A stretch of DNA of 14,808 nucleotides from Bacteroidota bacterium. Lineage in GTDB: Bacteria; Bacteroidota; Bacteroidia; 2-12-FULL-35-15. The notes under the pieces were generated by a model. That model searched no databases. It was given only the letters and a program-made list of their open reading frames with translations, and was not told where the DNA came from. Below are positions 14,278-14,808 of the stretch, in pieces. Location: NCBI GenBank assembly GCA_023251855.1, contig JAHEYA010000014.1:1-14808 (forward strand), read 5' to 3'. Numbering within the stretch: position 1 is the first letter of the stretch; each line of letters opens with the position of its first letter. Both the position numbers and the translations under genes were made by a program.

Positions 14278-14808
14278 GGTTGTACTTTATTAGAGATGCC
14301 ATTTAATTCAATCTTTACAGGCATGATCCCTTTGTGTTTTAATTTTATTTGTTTTGCATTTAAACTGTCGTTATACACATAACGTACTGTTTTCTTAGTA
14401 AACAATGAACCTTTAACAATAATTTCATTTACAGTTTTAGTAGTTGAATTTATTAAATAATAATTTTTTAATTTGCCTTCTGACGTTTTATAAATTAGTT
14501 GAGTCTTGTCTTTTTTCTCATAAATTTTCGCATCAGTATTTAATACCTTTTCTAAAAGAATAAGTCCCATGTCGTTCTCAAGCAGCTTTAAAATAGAAGG
14601 TTTATTAAGAGGTTCAAAAACATAAATTAATTTGAGTTGATTTTTTTGAATCTCAAAATCAAACATTTTCATACCTAACTCTGTAATAAAAACAAGGTGT
14701 GAGGTGCTTGCATCGATCTGTTTTAAAAGTACCAACCCACTATAATATTTATTATAAATATTTATTTTTGTTTTATACAATAATGAATTGTCTTTATTTA
14801 TTATGGAA
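14274..14808 (-). CDS. Envelope protein of LolA/outer-membrane lipoprotein-like type (5' end missing)
   Basis: The frame is open from the window edge to the TGA at 14274-14276, giving 177 visible residues; the true start and any signal peptide or lipobox lie outside. A TTG at 14778-14780 could be mistaken for a start, but in-frame codons upstream (ending KDNSLLYKTKINIYN) continue the same pattern, so the gene is truncated by the window. The visible part is rich in alternating beta strands (KTKINIYNKYYSGLVLLKQ, HLVFITELGMKMFDFEI), an ENDMGLILLEKVL helix, and late strands ending KHKGIMPVKIELNGI. This layout resembles the half-barrel of LolA/LolB and of small lipoproteins found in aryl polyene and flexirubin clusters, which would handle the hydrophobic product between membranes. 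I cannot assign a named family with certainty. Confidence 0.7.
   Translation of the reverse strand, partial: SIINKDNSLLYKTKINIYNKYYSGLVLLKQIDASTSHLVFITELGMKMFDFEIQKNQLKLIYVFEPLNKPSILKLLENDMGLILLEKVLNTDAKIYEKKDKTQLIYKTSEGKLKNYYLINSTTKTVNEIIVKGSLFTKKTVRYVYNDSLNAKQIKLKHKGIMPVKIELNGISNKVQP

Noticed and set aside
14778..14780. TTG as the start of the rightmost gene
   Set aside because: The frame stays open to the window edge with sequence of the same character, so the gene is truncated and this codon is more likely an internal leucine.
1..14808. CRISPR arrays, tRNA/rRNA genes, insertion sequences, phage genes
   Set aside because: No regularly spaced repeats, no cloverleaf-like sequence and no transposase, integrase or phage frames were seen on either strand.

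Overview
The window reads as one long minus-strand biosynthetic operon from a member of the Bacteroidota. Evidence for the host is the AT-rich DNA, TAA/TGA stops with tightly packed starts, no strong Shine-Dalgarno pattern, protein families typical of that phylum, and a hairpin element of the 'gaaatctttc...tttctccc / cgaaatga' type often scattered in Bacteroidota genomes. All twelve complete genes and the two partial genes at the edges point the same way (transcription runs from high to low coordinates). No tRNA, rRNA, CRISPR array or transposase was seen, and no gap exceeds about 160 bases.

In transcription order the genes are: a 5'-truncated envelope protein of LolA/lipoprotein-like character (edge, 14808-14274); a hotdog-fold 3-hydroxyacyl-ACP dehydratase-like protein; a flavodoxin-like DarA; a KAS III-type DarB; a small conserved-looking protein of unknown function; a short intergenic stretch with a hairpin repeat; a BtrH-type cysteine acyltransferase/peptidase-fold protein; an ABC ATPase and its ABC-2 permease; an acyl carrier protein; a FabF-type ketosynthase with a full Cys-His-His set; a second FabF-like protein that has lost all three catalytic residues (chain-length-factor type); a family 2 glycosyltransferase with a C-terminal DUF2062 membrane domain; a giant three-part protein (MMPL/RND exporter + PlsC-like acyltransferase + SAM methyltransferase); and the start of an FAD-dependent CrtI-like oxidoreductase that runs off the left edge.

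The best interpretation is the core of a flexirubin-type pigment cluster, that is, an aryl polyene acid esterified to a dialkylresorcinol. DarB and DarA would make the dialkylresorcinol (condensation to a cyclohexanedione, then oxidation to the aromatic ring). The ACP, KS, KS-like partner and dehydratase would build the aryl polyene chain. The BtrH-like protein is a good candidate for an acyl transfer step from ACP, possibly the ester bond joining the two halves. The MMPL fusion, ABC transporter and lipoprotein-like gene would place the pigment in the envelope. Genes expected for the full pathway but not visible here (ammonia-lyase, aryl-CoA/ACP ligase, ketoreductases, further dehydratase and ACP) presumably lie outside the window. 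The pathway class is known; the least explained parts are the BtrH-like acyltransferase, the small 138-residue protein, and the non-canonical dehydratase.
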